Shown: piece by piece, positions 53,904 through 62,962 of the stretch
How the letters are laid out: every line of letters begins with the position of its first letter
How positions within the stretch are numbered: position 1 is the stretch's first letter
Source: Runella aurantiaca
GTDB taxonomy: Bacteria; Bacteroidota; Bacteroidia; Cytophagales; Spirosomataceae
Length of the DNA stretch: 64,000 nucleotides
Assembly (NCBI RefSeq): GCF_003339505.1
Contig: NZ_QPIW01000008.1
Coordinates: 62,001 to 126,000, forward strand
Reading direction: 5' to 3'
Notes under the pieces: generated by a model
What the model saw: only the letters and a program-made list of their open reading frames with translations
What the model was told of the DNA's origin: nothing
Database searches by the model: none
Made by a program: the position numbers and the translations under genes

Positions 53904-56684
53904 ATGAAAAAACAACTCTACCTTTTTATATTCTTTACCTATATTTTAGCCATGAATTCCCCCGTTCTGGCACAGCAAACGCGCTTGATGGGAACCATTA
54001 CAGACCCCGAAACCCACCAACCTTTGGTGGGTGCTTCGGTGGCGGTGAAAGGGAAAATTACGGGTACGGTAACCAACGGAAACGGGAAATTTGAGCTTAA
54101 CACGAGCGTTCCATCCACGCTGGTGATTTCAATGATTGGCTACGAACGCCAAGAAATAAACGTGCAGTCTGCGGAACCGCTCACCATTGGGTTGAAAGAA
54201 AGCACGGCTGACCTGAATCAGGTAGTGGTTTCGGCCTCACGGATTGAGGAGAGTAGCCTACGCACGCCCGTTACCATTGAAAAAATGGATGCTCGTGCCA
54301 TTCAACAAGCTCCAGCGGCCACCATGTTTGAATCACTCAACAGCCTCAAAGGAGTAGACATGGTAACGAGCGGACTGACGCTACGACAAGTGAATACGCG
54401 AGGATTTAACAGCATTGGCAACAGTCGTTTTTTACAACTGACGGATGGTGTCGATAACCAATCGGCGGGATTAGGGTTTCCAGCGGGTAGCTTTTTTGGC
54501 GTGTCGGATTTAGATGTTGAGTCTATTGAATTGATTCCAGGGGCGGCATCTGCATTGTACGGACCTGCCGCTTTTAATGGGTTGCTCATGACCAAAACCA
54601 AAAGCCCGTTTGATTATCAGGGATTGATTGTGCAACAAAAAATAGGCATTAATCACGTCAACGATCCCAATGGTGGCGGAGCCAAGCCTTTTTCAGAAAC
54701 CGCCGTTCGGTACGCAAAAGCCTTCAATAATCGTTTTGCGTTTAAATTAAATGCATCTTATATCAAAGGAACGGATTGGTACGCCACGGATTATACTGAC
54801 ATTGACCCTAATACTCCTTCGGAAAAACGAGGCGCAGCCAACCCGGGTAAAAATAGCCTGAATATCTATGGCGATGAAGTCGCTTCCACATTGCCGGGCA
54901 TCGGCCGGGTATCGCGTACAGGCTATTACGAAAAAGACGTAACCACTTATGATGTATATAGTTTTAAGGCTAATTCAGCGGTACATTACCGCATTTCTGA
55001 CAAATTGGAGGCTATTTATCAAATCAATTTTAATCAAGGAACGGCCAACTACACTAGCAGCAGCCGCAATATGTTGCGGGATTTTCGTTTTACGCAGCAG
55101 CGCGTGGAACTGAAAGGCGCTAACTTTTTTGTACGGGCCTACGCGGTCGCTGAAAACTCGCAAAATGCCTATAATACGCGTTCTTTGGGACAATTTATCA
55201 ACCGTACTTGGGTGAAGGATTTGAGCGGGAATGTAGTGCCTACTGGTAAAGCGGATGCCACTTGGTTTGAGCGCTACGGCGCAGCTTACAACGGAAAAAT
55301 AAACGGAATAGCACCCCAAAACCATGACATAGCGCGGACGTTTGCCGACGATGGTAGGGTGTTGCCGGGTACAGCTGCTTTTGAAACCGCCAAAGACAAA
55401 TACAGTCATTTGTACGGATTGGAAGGGGCTGGTGTGTTGAGTTTGTGCAAAATGTACCACGTCGAAGGTCTCTATGATTTTACACCTCATTTTTCGTGGT
55501 TAAGTGTGCAGGCGGGTGGTAATATTCGCTATTATGATATGAATACGAACGGTACTTTATTTGACGACAAAATCAATAAAGTACGGGTAAAAGAATACGG
55601 TGCTTTTGTACAAGCGTCCAAAACGTTGTTTGAGGAGAAGTTGAAACTGATGGTATCTGGTCGTTTTGACAAAAACCAAAATTTTGCGGGCAATTTCACC
55701 CCCCGGGCCTCAGCGGTGTATTCCCCGACCAAGAATCACCATATTCGGGTAAGCTACCAAACGGGTTTTCGCAACCCGACCGTTGTGGATCAATACATCA
55801 AGTTGAATGTTGGGCCGTTGATTTTATTGGGTGGCGCACCTTCTAATTCCGTAGGACTCAACGCTTATGAAAACTCATTCACGGCGGCTTCGGTAGGTGC
55901 ATTCGGCGCGGCGTTTGGTCAGGAGACTGCCACTGGAACACCTTTCCCTCAGGCGGTTGCGAAGCACAAAGACAAGTTAGTCAAATCGAATGTGCCTTAC
56001 ATTCGTCCTGAGCAATTGCAGGCGTTTGAAATTGGGTATAAAGGCGTATTGAACAACCAATTGTTGTTTGATGTAAGTTATTACCACGGCAAATACACTA
56101 ATTTTTTAATTAACCAAGTGGTGATTCGTCCCAATACCGCCAACGTCCTTTTGGCCGATGGTACGGTCAATCCTGCGGCTGCGCAGGAGATTTTGAGCAC
56201 CACAACGCGCCAAACATTTCAGCTTTATACCAACGCCGCCGACAAGGTTTCGACCAACGGAGCAAGTGGTGGCATAACGGCTTTGCTAGCCAAGGGCTAT
56301 CGTTTGGGGGCCAACGCTACGTGGGCGCAGTTCAATATTTTGGACGCCAACCCCAACAACGTACCAGCGTTCAACACGCCGAAATGGAAAACCAACGTGA
56401 CATTTAGCAACGCCCGTTTGACCGATAAAGTGGGTTTCAGCATTGCGTGGCATTGGCAGGACGCCTTTTTGTGGTACGGAACATTTACCGAAAACCGCCC
56501 AGGATTGGTGCCTGCTTATAGTTTGATTGATGCTCAGGTGTCGTACAAACTCCCCAAACTGAAATCAATCGTGAAAGTGGGAGCGTCGAATCTGGGCAAC
56601 AACTACGTAGTACAGGCGTTTGGTTCGCCAGCGGTGGGCGGATTATATTATGTAAGTTTGACATTTGACGAGTTGCTGAGATGA
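53904..56684 (+). CDS. TonB-dependent receptor with carboxypeptidase-like N-domain
   Basis: 926 residues. Signal peptide ends near VLAQQ. A carboxypeptidase-regulatory-like beta-sandwich follows (about 27-100: GTITDPETHQPLVGASVAVK, GNGKFEL, then VISMIGYERQE). The plug domain (about 110-230: LNQVVVSASRIEESSL, VNTRGFNS, ALYGPAAFNG) and a 22-strand barrel make up the rest. It imports a bulky ligand across the outer membrane with TonB energy. Its stop overlaps the MFS gene start, so both are transcribed together and probably handle the same substrate. Confidence 0.93.
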   Translation: MKKQLYLFIFFTYILAMNSPVLAQQTRLMGTITDPETHQPLVGASVAVKGKITGTVTNGNGKFELNTSVPSTLVISMIGYERQEINVQSAEPLTIGLKESTADLNQVVVSASRIEESSLRTPVTIEKMDARAIQQAPAATMFESLNSLKGVDMVTSGLTLRQVNTRGFNSIGNSRFLQLTDGVDNQSAGLGFPAGSFFGVSDLDVESIELIPGAASALYGPAAFNGLLMTKTKSPFDYQGLIVQQKIGINHVNDPNGGGAKPFSETAVRYAKAFNNRFAFKLNASYIKGTDWYATDYTDIDPNTPSEKRGAANPGKNSLNIYGDEVASTLPGIGRVSRTGYYEKDVTTYDVYSFKANSAVHYRISDKLEAIYQINFNQGTANYTSSSRNMLRDFRFTQQRVELKGANFFVRAYAVAENSQNAYNTRSLGQFINRTWVKDLSGNVVPTGKADATWFERYGAAYNGKINGIAPQNHDIARTFADDGRVLPGTAAFETAKDKYSHLYGLEGAGVLSLCKMYHVEGLYDFTPHFSWLSVQAGGNIRYYDMNTNGTLFDDKINKVRVKEYGAFVQASKTLFEEKLKLMVSGRFDKNQNFAGNFTPRASAVYSPTKNHHIRVSYQTGFRNPTVVDQYIKLNVGPLILLGGAPSNSVGLNAYENSFTAASVGAFGAAFGQETATGTPFPQAVAKHKDKLVKSNVPYIRPEQLQAFEIGYKGVLNNQLLFDVSYYHGKYTNFLINQVVIRPNTANVLLADGTVNPAAAQEILSTTTRQTFQLYTNAADKVSTNGASGGITALLAKGYRLGANATWAQFNILDANPNNVPAFNTPKWKTNVTFSNARLTDKVGFSIAWHWQDAFLWYGTFTENRPGLVPAYSLIDAQVSYKLPKLKSIVKVGASNLGNNYVVQAFGSPAVGGLYYVSLTFDELLR

Positions 56685-57931
56685 TGAAAGTCGATAAAAT
56701 AAATCCGTTGGTAGGTCACTTAACAGACAGACCTTCGGTTCCGCAAAATTTAGCGTTTGCGTTGTGCATGATTAGCTATTTATTTGGCGGAACGGTAGCG
56801 ACGCTCATGTCAGTGTATTTGCCCGTGGCCGTGCCCGAATTGCTCGGCGGTACTGTATCTGAAGCGCGCTTGGGCGAAGTGGGCGCTTACATTGGTGCCG
56901 CCTTTCTGTACGGCTGGGGGGGGGGCGGGCTTACGTTTGGGGTGGTTAGTGACCGCATCGGGCGGGTAAAATCATTAGCGCTAGTCACGGGATTGTACGG
57001 AATAGCTACTCTGCTCACGGTGTTTGTTCCAAATTGGTATGCGCTCATTGCCTGCCGATTTGCCGCTGGGATGGGCATTGGTGGGGTGTTGCTGATTTCG
57101 ACGGTGTATTTGTCCGAAATCTGGCCCGTCCGTACACGTCCTATTGCGCTGGGAATTTTGGCCGTTGCATTTCCGATCGGTATCGTGACCACGGGCGGAT
57201 TAAATGTGTTTTTTGCGAATTGGCGAGATGCTTTTTGGTTGGGAATTATACCCATCGGAACCGCTTTGGCCATGACACAATGGTTGCCAGAGTCTGCTGC
57301 GTGGGCGAGCAGTCGCCAAACCTATCATAAACAAACCTCCGAATTGTGGGACGCCCACAATCGACCCAATCTCATCATCGGAACCCTCATATTTGGTTCG
57401 GTACTCATTGGGTTGTGGGGGATTTTTTCGTGGATACCTACGTGGGTGCAATCGCTACTTCCAGCGGGTCAAAACGGCCAACAAGAACGTGGTATTACGA
57501 TGATGCTCCTTGGCTCGGGTGGAATTGTGGGTGGCGTACTTTCGGGGTTTTTGATAAAGAGTCTTGGTGTTCGCAAAACGCTCATTATTACGTTTTTGGG
57601 CTGTGCTTCGGTTTCGTTTATATTGTTTTTGACCAACAGGAGTTTCAGTCCGATTGTCTATGTCGAAATGGCGTGTCTGTCGTTGTTTTTCGGCATTAGT
57701 CAAGGGGCACTTTCTGGCTACATTCCCCAATTGTTTCCGACGGTCATCCGGGCAACGGCCGCAGGTTTCTGCTTCAATATCGGGCGTTTTTTTACGGCTA
57801 CTTCGGTGTTTTTTGTGGGGGCTATGGTGGCTTTTTTCGGCGGACTCAGCAACGCGCTACTGACCTTTTCAGTCGCTTTTTTGGTGTCGTTGGCGGGGGC
57901 TTTTTTCAGTAGAGAAACAAATAATCAATGA
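56681..57931 (+). CDS. MFS transporter (AAHS/sugar-porter like)
   Basis: 416 residues with twelve helices. The loop 2-3 signature is FGVVSDRIGRVKSLA, and helix 5 and the C-terminal half carry RFAAGMGIGGVLLISTVYLSEIWPVRTR and GYIPQLFPTVIRATAAGFCF, typical of the aromatic acid:H+ symporter and related branches. It is coupled by a four-base overlap to the TonB receptor, so the imported compound probably passes outer then inner membrane. A second ATG at 56684 is an equal start. Confidence 0.93.
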   Translation: MMKVDKINPLVGHLTDRPSVPQNLAFALCMISYLFGGTVATLMSVYLPVAVPELLGGTVSEARLGEVGAYIGAAFLYGWGGGGLTFGVVSDRIGRVKSLALVTGLYGIATLLTVFVPNWYALIACRFAAGMGIGGVLLISTVYLSEIWPVRTRPIALGILAVAFPIGIVTTGGLNVFFANWRDAFWLGIIPIGTALAMTQWLPESAAWASSRQTYHKQTSELWDAHNRPNLIIGTLIFGSVLIGLWGIFSWIPTWVQSLLPAGQNGQQERGITMMLLGSGGIVGGVLSGFLIKSLGVRKTLIITFLGCASVSFILFLTNRSFSPIVYVEMACLSLFFGISQGALSGYIPQLFPTVIRATAAGFCFNIGRFFTATSVFFVGAMVAFFGGLSNALLTFSVAFLVSLAGAFFSRETNNQ

Positions 57932-58064
57932 ATAGGCCATGCATTCCAAATATACCATGAGAGAGGGAAATGATTGGGGAAGGGCGGGATTGAATGTTAT
58001 GATATTGTTTGTTGATTATAAATTATTGATAATGAATTCATAAATAATAGGTTGATGATTGTAC

Positions 58065-58096
58065 AAACAGGCTTGTTGCTTAATGGGCCTGTTTTT
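58065..58096 (+). terminator. Terminator after the MFS gene
   Basis: AAACAGGC (58065-58072) pairs with GCCTGTTT (58087-58094), followed by T's. It is 32 bases before the AhpD-like gene ATG at 58128. It could also be an attenuator for that gene. Confidence 0.65.
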
Positions 58097-58127
58097 CTTC
58101 AACCTAAGCTATAAAACTTGTATAATC

Positions 58128-58673
58128 ATGCCACATATTTCATTACCTGAAGGTTTTCCGGGCATCCGCAGTTTGGCGGCCTATCGTCCCGATACTGGGG
58201 TCGCGCTGTACGCATTGGCCGAGGCACTTTTGCGCGGCGATTCGTCGCTGAGTCAAGCGGATGCCGAATTAATTGCGGCCTTTACATCTTCGCAAAATGA
58301 CTGCACTTTTTGTACATGTAGCCACGCGGCGGCGGCCCGTTATTTGTTGGGTACCGATAAAGAAATCGTGGATGCGGTCATTGCAGACTATCAAACGGCT
58401 CCGGTTTCTGAAAAAATGAAGATGCTCTTGGCCATTGCTCAGTGTGTGCAGCAGGATGCGCGAACGGTATCGGATGAAATTGTAGCCAATGCCCGTTTGG
58501 CAGGAGCAACCGACCGCGAAATTCACGATGCCGTGCTGATTGCGGCTACTTTTTGCATGTTCAATCGCTACGTGGATGGTTTGGCAACACTGACACCCAC
58601 CGACCCAAGCGCGTATGAACCTATGGGCGAGCGCATGGCTACGTTGGGTTATGTCCCTCCTAAACATCCCTAG
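58128..58673 (+). CDS. Carboxymuconolactone decarboxylase family protein, AhpD-like (copy 2)
   Basis: 181 residues from the ATG at 58128 (MPHISLPEGFPGI). Redox motif is Cys59-x2-Cys62-x3-His66 (DCTFCTCSH) with an extra Cys64 between. The core ELIAAFTSSQND and the C-terminal REIHDAVLIAATFCMFNRYVDG are shared with the two paralogues. Such proteins reduce peroxides or carry electrons to peroxiredoxins. Cytoplasmic. A start 23 codons upstream would lie in the terminator. Confidence 0.88.
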   Translation: MPHISLPEGFPGIRSLAAYRPDTGVALYALAEALLRGDSSLSQADAELIAAFTSSQNDCTFCTCSHAAAARYLLGTDKEIVDAVIADYQTAPVSEKMKMLLAIAQCVQQDARTVSDEIVANARLAGATDREIHDAVLIAATFCMFNRYVDGLATLTPTDPSAYEPMGERMATLGYVPPKHP

Positions 58674-58706
58674 TCCTTTAACTAAAACGATAATCATAAA
58701 CCAATT

Positions 58707-59270
58707 ATGCCACATATTCAATTGCCCGAAAATGCGCCAGGAATCCTTGGCCCGATGAAATTCAGCCCCCAAACGGCGGAGCCAATGAATGCACTGGCTA
58801 ATGCCCTTCTGCAAACCGACGAGGGTCTGAGTCGGGGGGAGCGCGAATTGATTGCGACTTATGTATCGTCGCAAAATGAATGTGTATTTTGCCAAACAAT
58901 ACACGGTGCGGTGGCGAGCGCTTACCTCGGTGATGAAGATTGGTCGTTTGTAAAAGCCGTAAAGGAGGATTATGAACAAACGCCGTTGACCGATAAAATG
59001 AAAGCGCTTTTGGCCATTGCGGGGAGTGTGCAGAAGGGCGGAAAAAATGTAACGACTGAGCAGGTGGAAGCAGCCCGTCACGAGGGCGCTACCGATAAAG
59101 ATATTCACGATACGGTGCTGATTGCGGCGGCTTTTTGCATGTTCAATCGCTACGTAGATGGTTTGGCGACGGTTGCCCCGTCTGACCCTAACATTTACCG
59201 CTATCGTGCCGCTAGAATTACGCAAAAAGGATACTCGGCAGAAGGGGAGTATACCCCCCAAGCCACTTAG
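58707..59270 (+). CDS. Carboxymuconolactone decarboxylase family protein, AhpD-like (copy 3)
   Basis: 187 residues (MPHIQLPENAPGI). Motif Cys59-x2-Cys62-x3-His66 (ECVFCQTIH), core GERELIATYVSSQNEC. It begins 34 bases after copy 2 and is closer to it and to copy 1 than to other AhpD types, so all three come from duplication. It is probably a peroxidase or disulfide-relay protein; substrate unknown. Confidence 0.9.
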   Translation: MPHIQLPENAPGILGPMKFSPQTAEPMNALANALLQTDEGLSRGERELIATYVSSQNECVFCQTIHGAVASAYLGDEDWSFVKAVKEDYEQTPLTDKMKALLAIAGSVQKGGKNVTTEQVEAARHEGATDKDIHDTVLIAAAFCMFNRYVDGLATVAPSDPNIYRYRAARITQKGYSAEGEYTPQAT

Positions 59271-59294
59271 TAAGCATAGGTTGAAGTGAATATG

Positions 59295-59324
59295 AATCCT
59301 CCGACAACTTTGTCGGAGGATTTT
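59295..59324 (+). terminator. Terminator, 12-bp perfect stem
   Basis: AATCCTCCGACA (59295-59306) pairs with TGTCGGAGGATT (59311-59322) around a 4-nt loop, followed by TT. It closes the AhpD-like pair. Confidence 0.85.
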
Positions 59325-59398
59325 ACAAAATTACAAAAACCATAAAGTGATGACATGTTAATAAGTTGATTATCTGTAAAATACACTTTATCTAACAC

Positions 59399-60556
59399 AT
59401 GAAAAATTTATTTTATATCGGCATTGCGAGTCTCCTTTTGTTTGAAATTGCAAACGTGTATTTCATCATGCCCATGCCGGGCAGTCAACGTTTGAATAGC
59501 ATTGATGTGGCCTATTTTTTGCATTCTTGGCGGTGGGTTTTTCGGGGTGTATTGGGTTGCTTGATACTCCTTGGGGGGCTGCCAGCCTTTCGGGCGGGAC
59601 GATGGGGACTGTTTTGGGCGGGGTTGGCCTTATTGGCTGTTTCAGTCGTGACCTATGCCGCCAATTTTGAAATGGCCGCCGATTCCATGTTTTATCAACC
59701 ATCCGTTTTGACTTTTAAAAATGCCGCCGAAAACAAGGTTGATAAGGAACGTATAGTAATTGGCGTTGAAATCAACGGTCAGACGCGGGCCTATCCGATT
59801 CAGTACATTGGCTACCATCATCAGGTGCGGGATACATTAGGCGGTAAATCCATCATTGTTACGTATTGCACGGTTTGCCGCACGGGGCGGGTGTTTGAGT
59901 CTGTGGTAAATGGTCAGCCCGAGACGTTTCGACTCGTAGGGATGGACCATTTTAATGCCATGTTTGAGGACAAAACCACGGGGAGTTGGTGGCGGCAGGC
60001 CAACGGCGAAGCCATTGCGGGGACATTGAAAGGGCAAACGTTGCCGGAGTTGGAGATTACGCAAATTTCGCTTGCCCAATGGCTGGCGTTGTACCCCAAC
60101 AGTTTGGTCATGCAGCCAGATACGAAGTTTCAAGAAGAATATGATTCATTGAGCAACTATGAATCGGGTAAGCGGAAAGGAAAACTTACGAAGCGAGATT
60201 CGGCCTCTTGGCAGGAAAAATCTTGGGTGGTGGGCGTAGAGGTGAGCAGTGGTGTAAAAGCCTACGATTGGAATCAGTTGCAAAAGAAACGGATCATCAA
60301 CGACATGGTCGGTTTTTTGCCCATTACCGTTGTGTTGGCCTCTGATAATAAGAGTTTTACGGCTTTCCGCCGCGCTACCCCAGGGCAGGTGCTGACGGTC
60401 AAAAATGATTCTTTGTTTGATGATGGAGGCAGTGCTTACAACTTGCTCGGTAAATCTTATACCCCAAATAAACCCGATTTATTGAAAGTTAACGCTTATC
60501 AGGAATATTGGCACAGTTGGCAGACTTTTCATCCTGATACCAAGCAGTTTAAATAA
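59399..60556 (+). CDS. DUF3179 domain-containing membrane protein
   Basis: 385 residues. Three N-terminal membrane helices (about 4-24, 45-62, 68-88) are followed by a DUF3179 domain: TRAYPIQYIGYHHQVRD, VTYCTVCRTGRVF with Cys157-x2-Cys160, and GMDHFNAMFEDKTTGSWW. The domain faces the periplasm and the CxxC pair suggests a redox or metal-binding role as in many DUF3179 proteins. It lies among redox-type genes and comes before a second TonB receptor (66 bp). Function unknown. Confidence 0.85.
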   Translation: MKNLFYIGIASLLLFEIANVYFIMPMPGSQRLNSIDVAYFLHSWRWVFRGVLGCLILLGGLPAFRAGRWGLFWAGLALLAVSVVTYAANFEMAADSMFYQPSVLTFKNAAENKVDKERIVIGVEINGQTRAYPIQYIGYHHQVRDTLGGKSIIVTYCTVCRTGRVFESVVNGQPETFRLVGMDHFNAMFEDKTTGSWWRQANGEAIAGTLKGQTLPELEITQISLAQWLALYPNSLVMQPDTKFQEEYDSLSNYESGKRKGKLTKRDSASWQEKSWVVGVEVSSGVKAYDWNQLQKKRIINDMVGFLPITVVLASDNKSFTAFRRATPGQVLTVKNDSLFDDGGSAYNLLGKSYTPNKPDLLKVNAYQEYWHSWQTFHPDTKQFK

Positions 60557-60622
60557 ACTTCTGCGGTAATTTGATTTATGCAATCACACACTATTTATCA
60601 GTATTTTATTGAAATTTTAACC

Positions 60623-62806
60623 ATGAGAAAAATTTATACCTTCCTCTTTTTAATCTTATACAGTGAATTATTAATTGCCCAAAAATTAAAATCTGATACA
60701 ACTCAACACCTCAATGAAGTGGAAGTCATTGGGGTGCGGGAGCGGATTCAAATCGAACGCCTGCCCGATGTCCACGGGACGTATCTGACGGCGGGAAAAA
60801 AGAATGAAGTCGTTCAACTAGGCGGAGTCAATGCCAACATTGCCGAGCGAAATGCAAGGCAGATTTTTGCCAAAATTCCGGGTATTTTCGTTTACGACAT
60901 GGACGGATCTGGCAATCAAATCAACGTATCAACTCGGGGCCTTGACCCGCATCGCAGTTGGGAATTTAACATACGTTACAACGGTGTGTTGGGCAATACC
61001 GACATGTACGGTTATCCAGCCAGCCATTACAACCCGCCCGCTGAGTCGTTTGAGCGCGTGGAGATTGTGCGTGGTACGGGTTCGTTGCAGTACGGCGCCC
61101 AGTTTGGGGGGATGATTAATTACGTTAACAAACAGGCCGATACTACCAAACGGTTTAGCTTTGAAAGTGTCAATTCGGTGGGGTCGTTTGGGTTGTTGAG
61201 TTCGTACAATGCAGTTGGGGGTCGAGTGGGTAAGTTGACGTATTATGCGTATTATCACCGTCGTAATTCAAATGGCTATCGTCAAAACAGCCGCTCGGAA
61301 GCAGCGTCGCAATTTGTGAAGCTGCAATATGACTTTTCGTCTAAACTGTCGCTGAAAGCTGAATTTGGGCATACCGATTATGTGTATCAAATTCCTGGTC
61401 CGCTCACCGACAGCATGTTTTACGACAACCCTCGGATGTCGACGCGGGCCCGAAATTATTACGAGCCCGATATTTACCTGCCTTCTGTTACGCTTCATTG
61501 GCAAATGGGGCCTCGCACACTGCTGAAATGGACCAATTCGATGGTCTTGGGTTTTAGAAACAGCGCCATGATTGACGCTTTTGCGACGGTTAAAGATGCC
61601 ATTGAGCCATCAACGGGTCAGTACAAAAACCGTCAGGTGGATATTGACAAATTCAACAGTTTTACGTCGGAGTTGCGGCTTTCGCACCAGTACCAAACGG
61701 GGAGAATAAGGGGCGTGCTCGTGGGCGGTATTCAGTTGATGAACAATGATTTGAATCGAAAACAGATGGGCAAAGGAAGCACTGGCAGCGACTATGATTT
61801 GACCCTAATTGTACCAAACGATTGGGGGCGTGACATGCACTTTCGTACCAAAAATGTAGCACTGTTTGTGGAAAATGTACTGTATATTACTCCTAAATTG
61901 TCCATTTCACCAGGTTTTCGGTTAGAAAACGGTCAAACAGATTTTACGGGGTACATCCGTTATTTAAAGCCCGAAGTTGTTCCCAACCGTATTCCGCACC
62001 AGTTTCCGCTGTTTGGCATAAGTGCTCAGTTCCGTATCGACAAAGACAACCGCTTTTATGGTGGGTGGTCGCAAGCCTATCGTCCCGTGATTTTGAAGGA
62101 TATTATTCCCGCTTCAGTCCTCGAACGGGCCGATAAAAACCTAAAAGATGCCGAGGGCTACAATGCTGAAATCGGTTTGAGTGGCCGCAAAGGAAAAATT
62201 CACTACGATTTGAGTGCTTTTTTTGTCCAATACAACAATCGCTTGGGCAGCCTGATTCTGAATGACCCCGACGGAACTGCCTATGTTTTTCGTACGAATA
62301 TCGGAGATAGTCGCACCAAAGGCGTCGAGGTGTATGTAGAATATGAATTTATTCGCCGCAACAAAACCCGGCTTTCGGCTTTTACATCTACGGCCTATAT
62401 GGATGCTCGTTATGTATCGGGCAGCGTGACCAATGGCAAAGAGAATCAATCCATAAAGGGCAATAAGGTGGAATCGGTTCCTGAATGGACGAGCCGAAAT
62501 GGGATAGAATTTACGTGCCATTGGCTAAGTGCAACGCTGCTGTACAGCAACGTAAGTAAAAGCTTTGCCGATGCCTTCAACACCGTGGCCGCCACGGCCA
62601 ACGGCGCCAAAGGCGTGGTGCCAAGTTACCGTTTGGTCGATCTAAATACTACTTTCCATTTAACAAACAGATATACTTTTCGGCTGTCGGTCAATAACTT
62701 AATGAACAAAAGTTATTTTACAAAACGCCCCACATTTTACCCTGGCCCTGGGATCTGGCCATCGGATGGAAGGAGTATTGTCGCAACGGTTGGGGTCAAT
62801 ATTTAA
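60623..62806 (+). CDS. TonB-dependent receptor (FecA/siderophore-like)
   Basis: 727 residues from the ATG at 60623 with a signal peptide (FLFLILYSELLIAQ). No carboxypeptidase-like domain; the plug starts with NEVEVIGVRERIQIERLPDV and contains IFVYDMDGSGNQINVSTRGL and RVEIVRGTGSLQYGAQFGG. The barrel ends with GRSIVATVGVNI. It resembles FecA/ferric-siderophore receptors more than SusC types. It lies directly after the DUF3179 gene and before a haloperoxidase-like lipoprotein. Ligand probably a metal chelate, but unproved. Confidence 0.9.
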   Translation: MRKIYTFLFLILYSELLIAQKLKSDTTQHLNEVEVIGVRERIQIERLPDVHGTYLTAGKKNEVVQLGGVNANIAERNARQIFAKIPGIFVYDMDGSGNQINVSTRGLDPHRSWEFNIRYNGVLGNTDMYGYPASHYNPPAESFERVEIVRGTGSLQYGAQFGGMINYVNKQADTTKRFSFESVNSVGSFGLLSSYNAVGGRVGKLTYYAYYHRRNSNGYRQNSRSEAASQFVKLQYDFSSKLSLKAEFGHTDYVYQIPGPLTDSMFYDNPRMSTRARNYYEPDIYLPSVTLHWQMGPRTLLKWTNSMVLGFRNSAMIDAFATVKDAIEPSTGQYKNRQVDIDKFNSFTSELRLSHQYQTGRIRGVLVGGIQLMNNDLNRKQMGKGSTGSDYDLTLIVPNDWGRDMHFRTKNVALFVENVLYITPKLSISPGFRLENGQTDFTGYIRYLKPEVVPNRIPHQFPLFGISAQFRIDKDNRFYGGWSQAYRPVILKDIIPASVLERADKNLKDAEGYNAEIGLSGRKGKIHYDLSAFFVQYNNRLGSLILNDPDGTAYVFRTNIGDSRTKGVEVYVEYEFIRRNKTRLSAFTSTAYMDARYVSGSVTNGKENQSIKGNKVESVPEWTSRNGIEFTCHWLSATLLYSNVSKSFADAFNTVAATANGAKGVVPSYRLVDLNTTFHLTNRYTFRLSVNNLMNKSYFTKRPTFYPGPGIWPSDGRSIVATVGVNI

Positions 62807-62844
62807 GACAGCATAAACTTAAAAAATATCGCTCAGTCCTCTGG

Positions 62845-62904
62845 TTATTTTGGCATATAAATTGAGCTGGAATTTTATTTTGGCATAGTAATTGAAGAGG
62901 AACA
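62845..62904 (+). repeat. Tandem 30-bp repeat upstream of the haloperoxidase-like gene
   Basis: TTATTTTGGCATA occurs at 62845-62857 and 62875-62887, with a similar AATTGA-GGAA continuation in both. The two 30-base units are in the 156-bp gap after the TonB receptor. Each holds TATTTTGG, one mismatch from TAnnTTTG, so they may be duplicated promoter or regulator sites. Confidence 0.5.
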
Positions 62905-62962
62905 CTATGTTAAAAGGGCTTAAAAACTCATCTGCGTACAGGTCGTTTAATTCTAAATTTCT

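Noticed and set aside
58269-59261. A 330-codon open frame on the minus strand across the two AhpD-like genes
   Set aside because: It is antisense to two conserved paralogues with clear active-site motifs; no family pattern is visible. Similar long mirror frames occur opposite other genes here (51005-51859, 14280-15026, 2696-3307).
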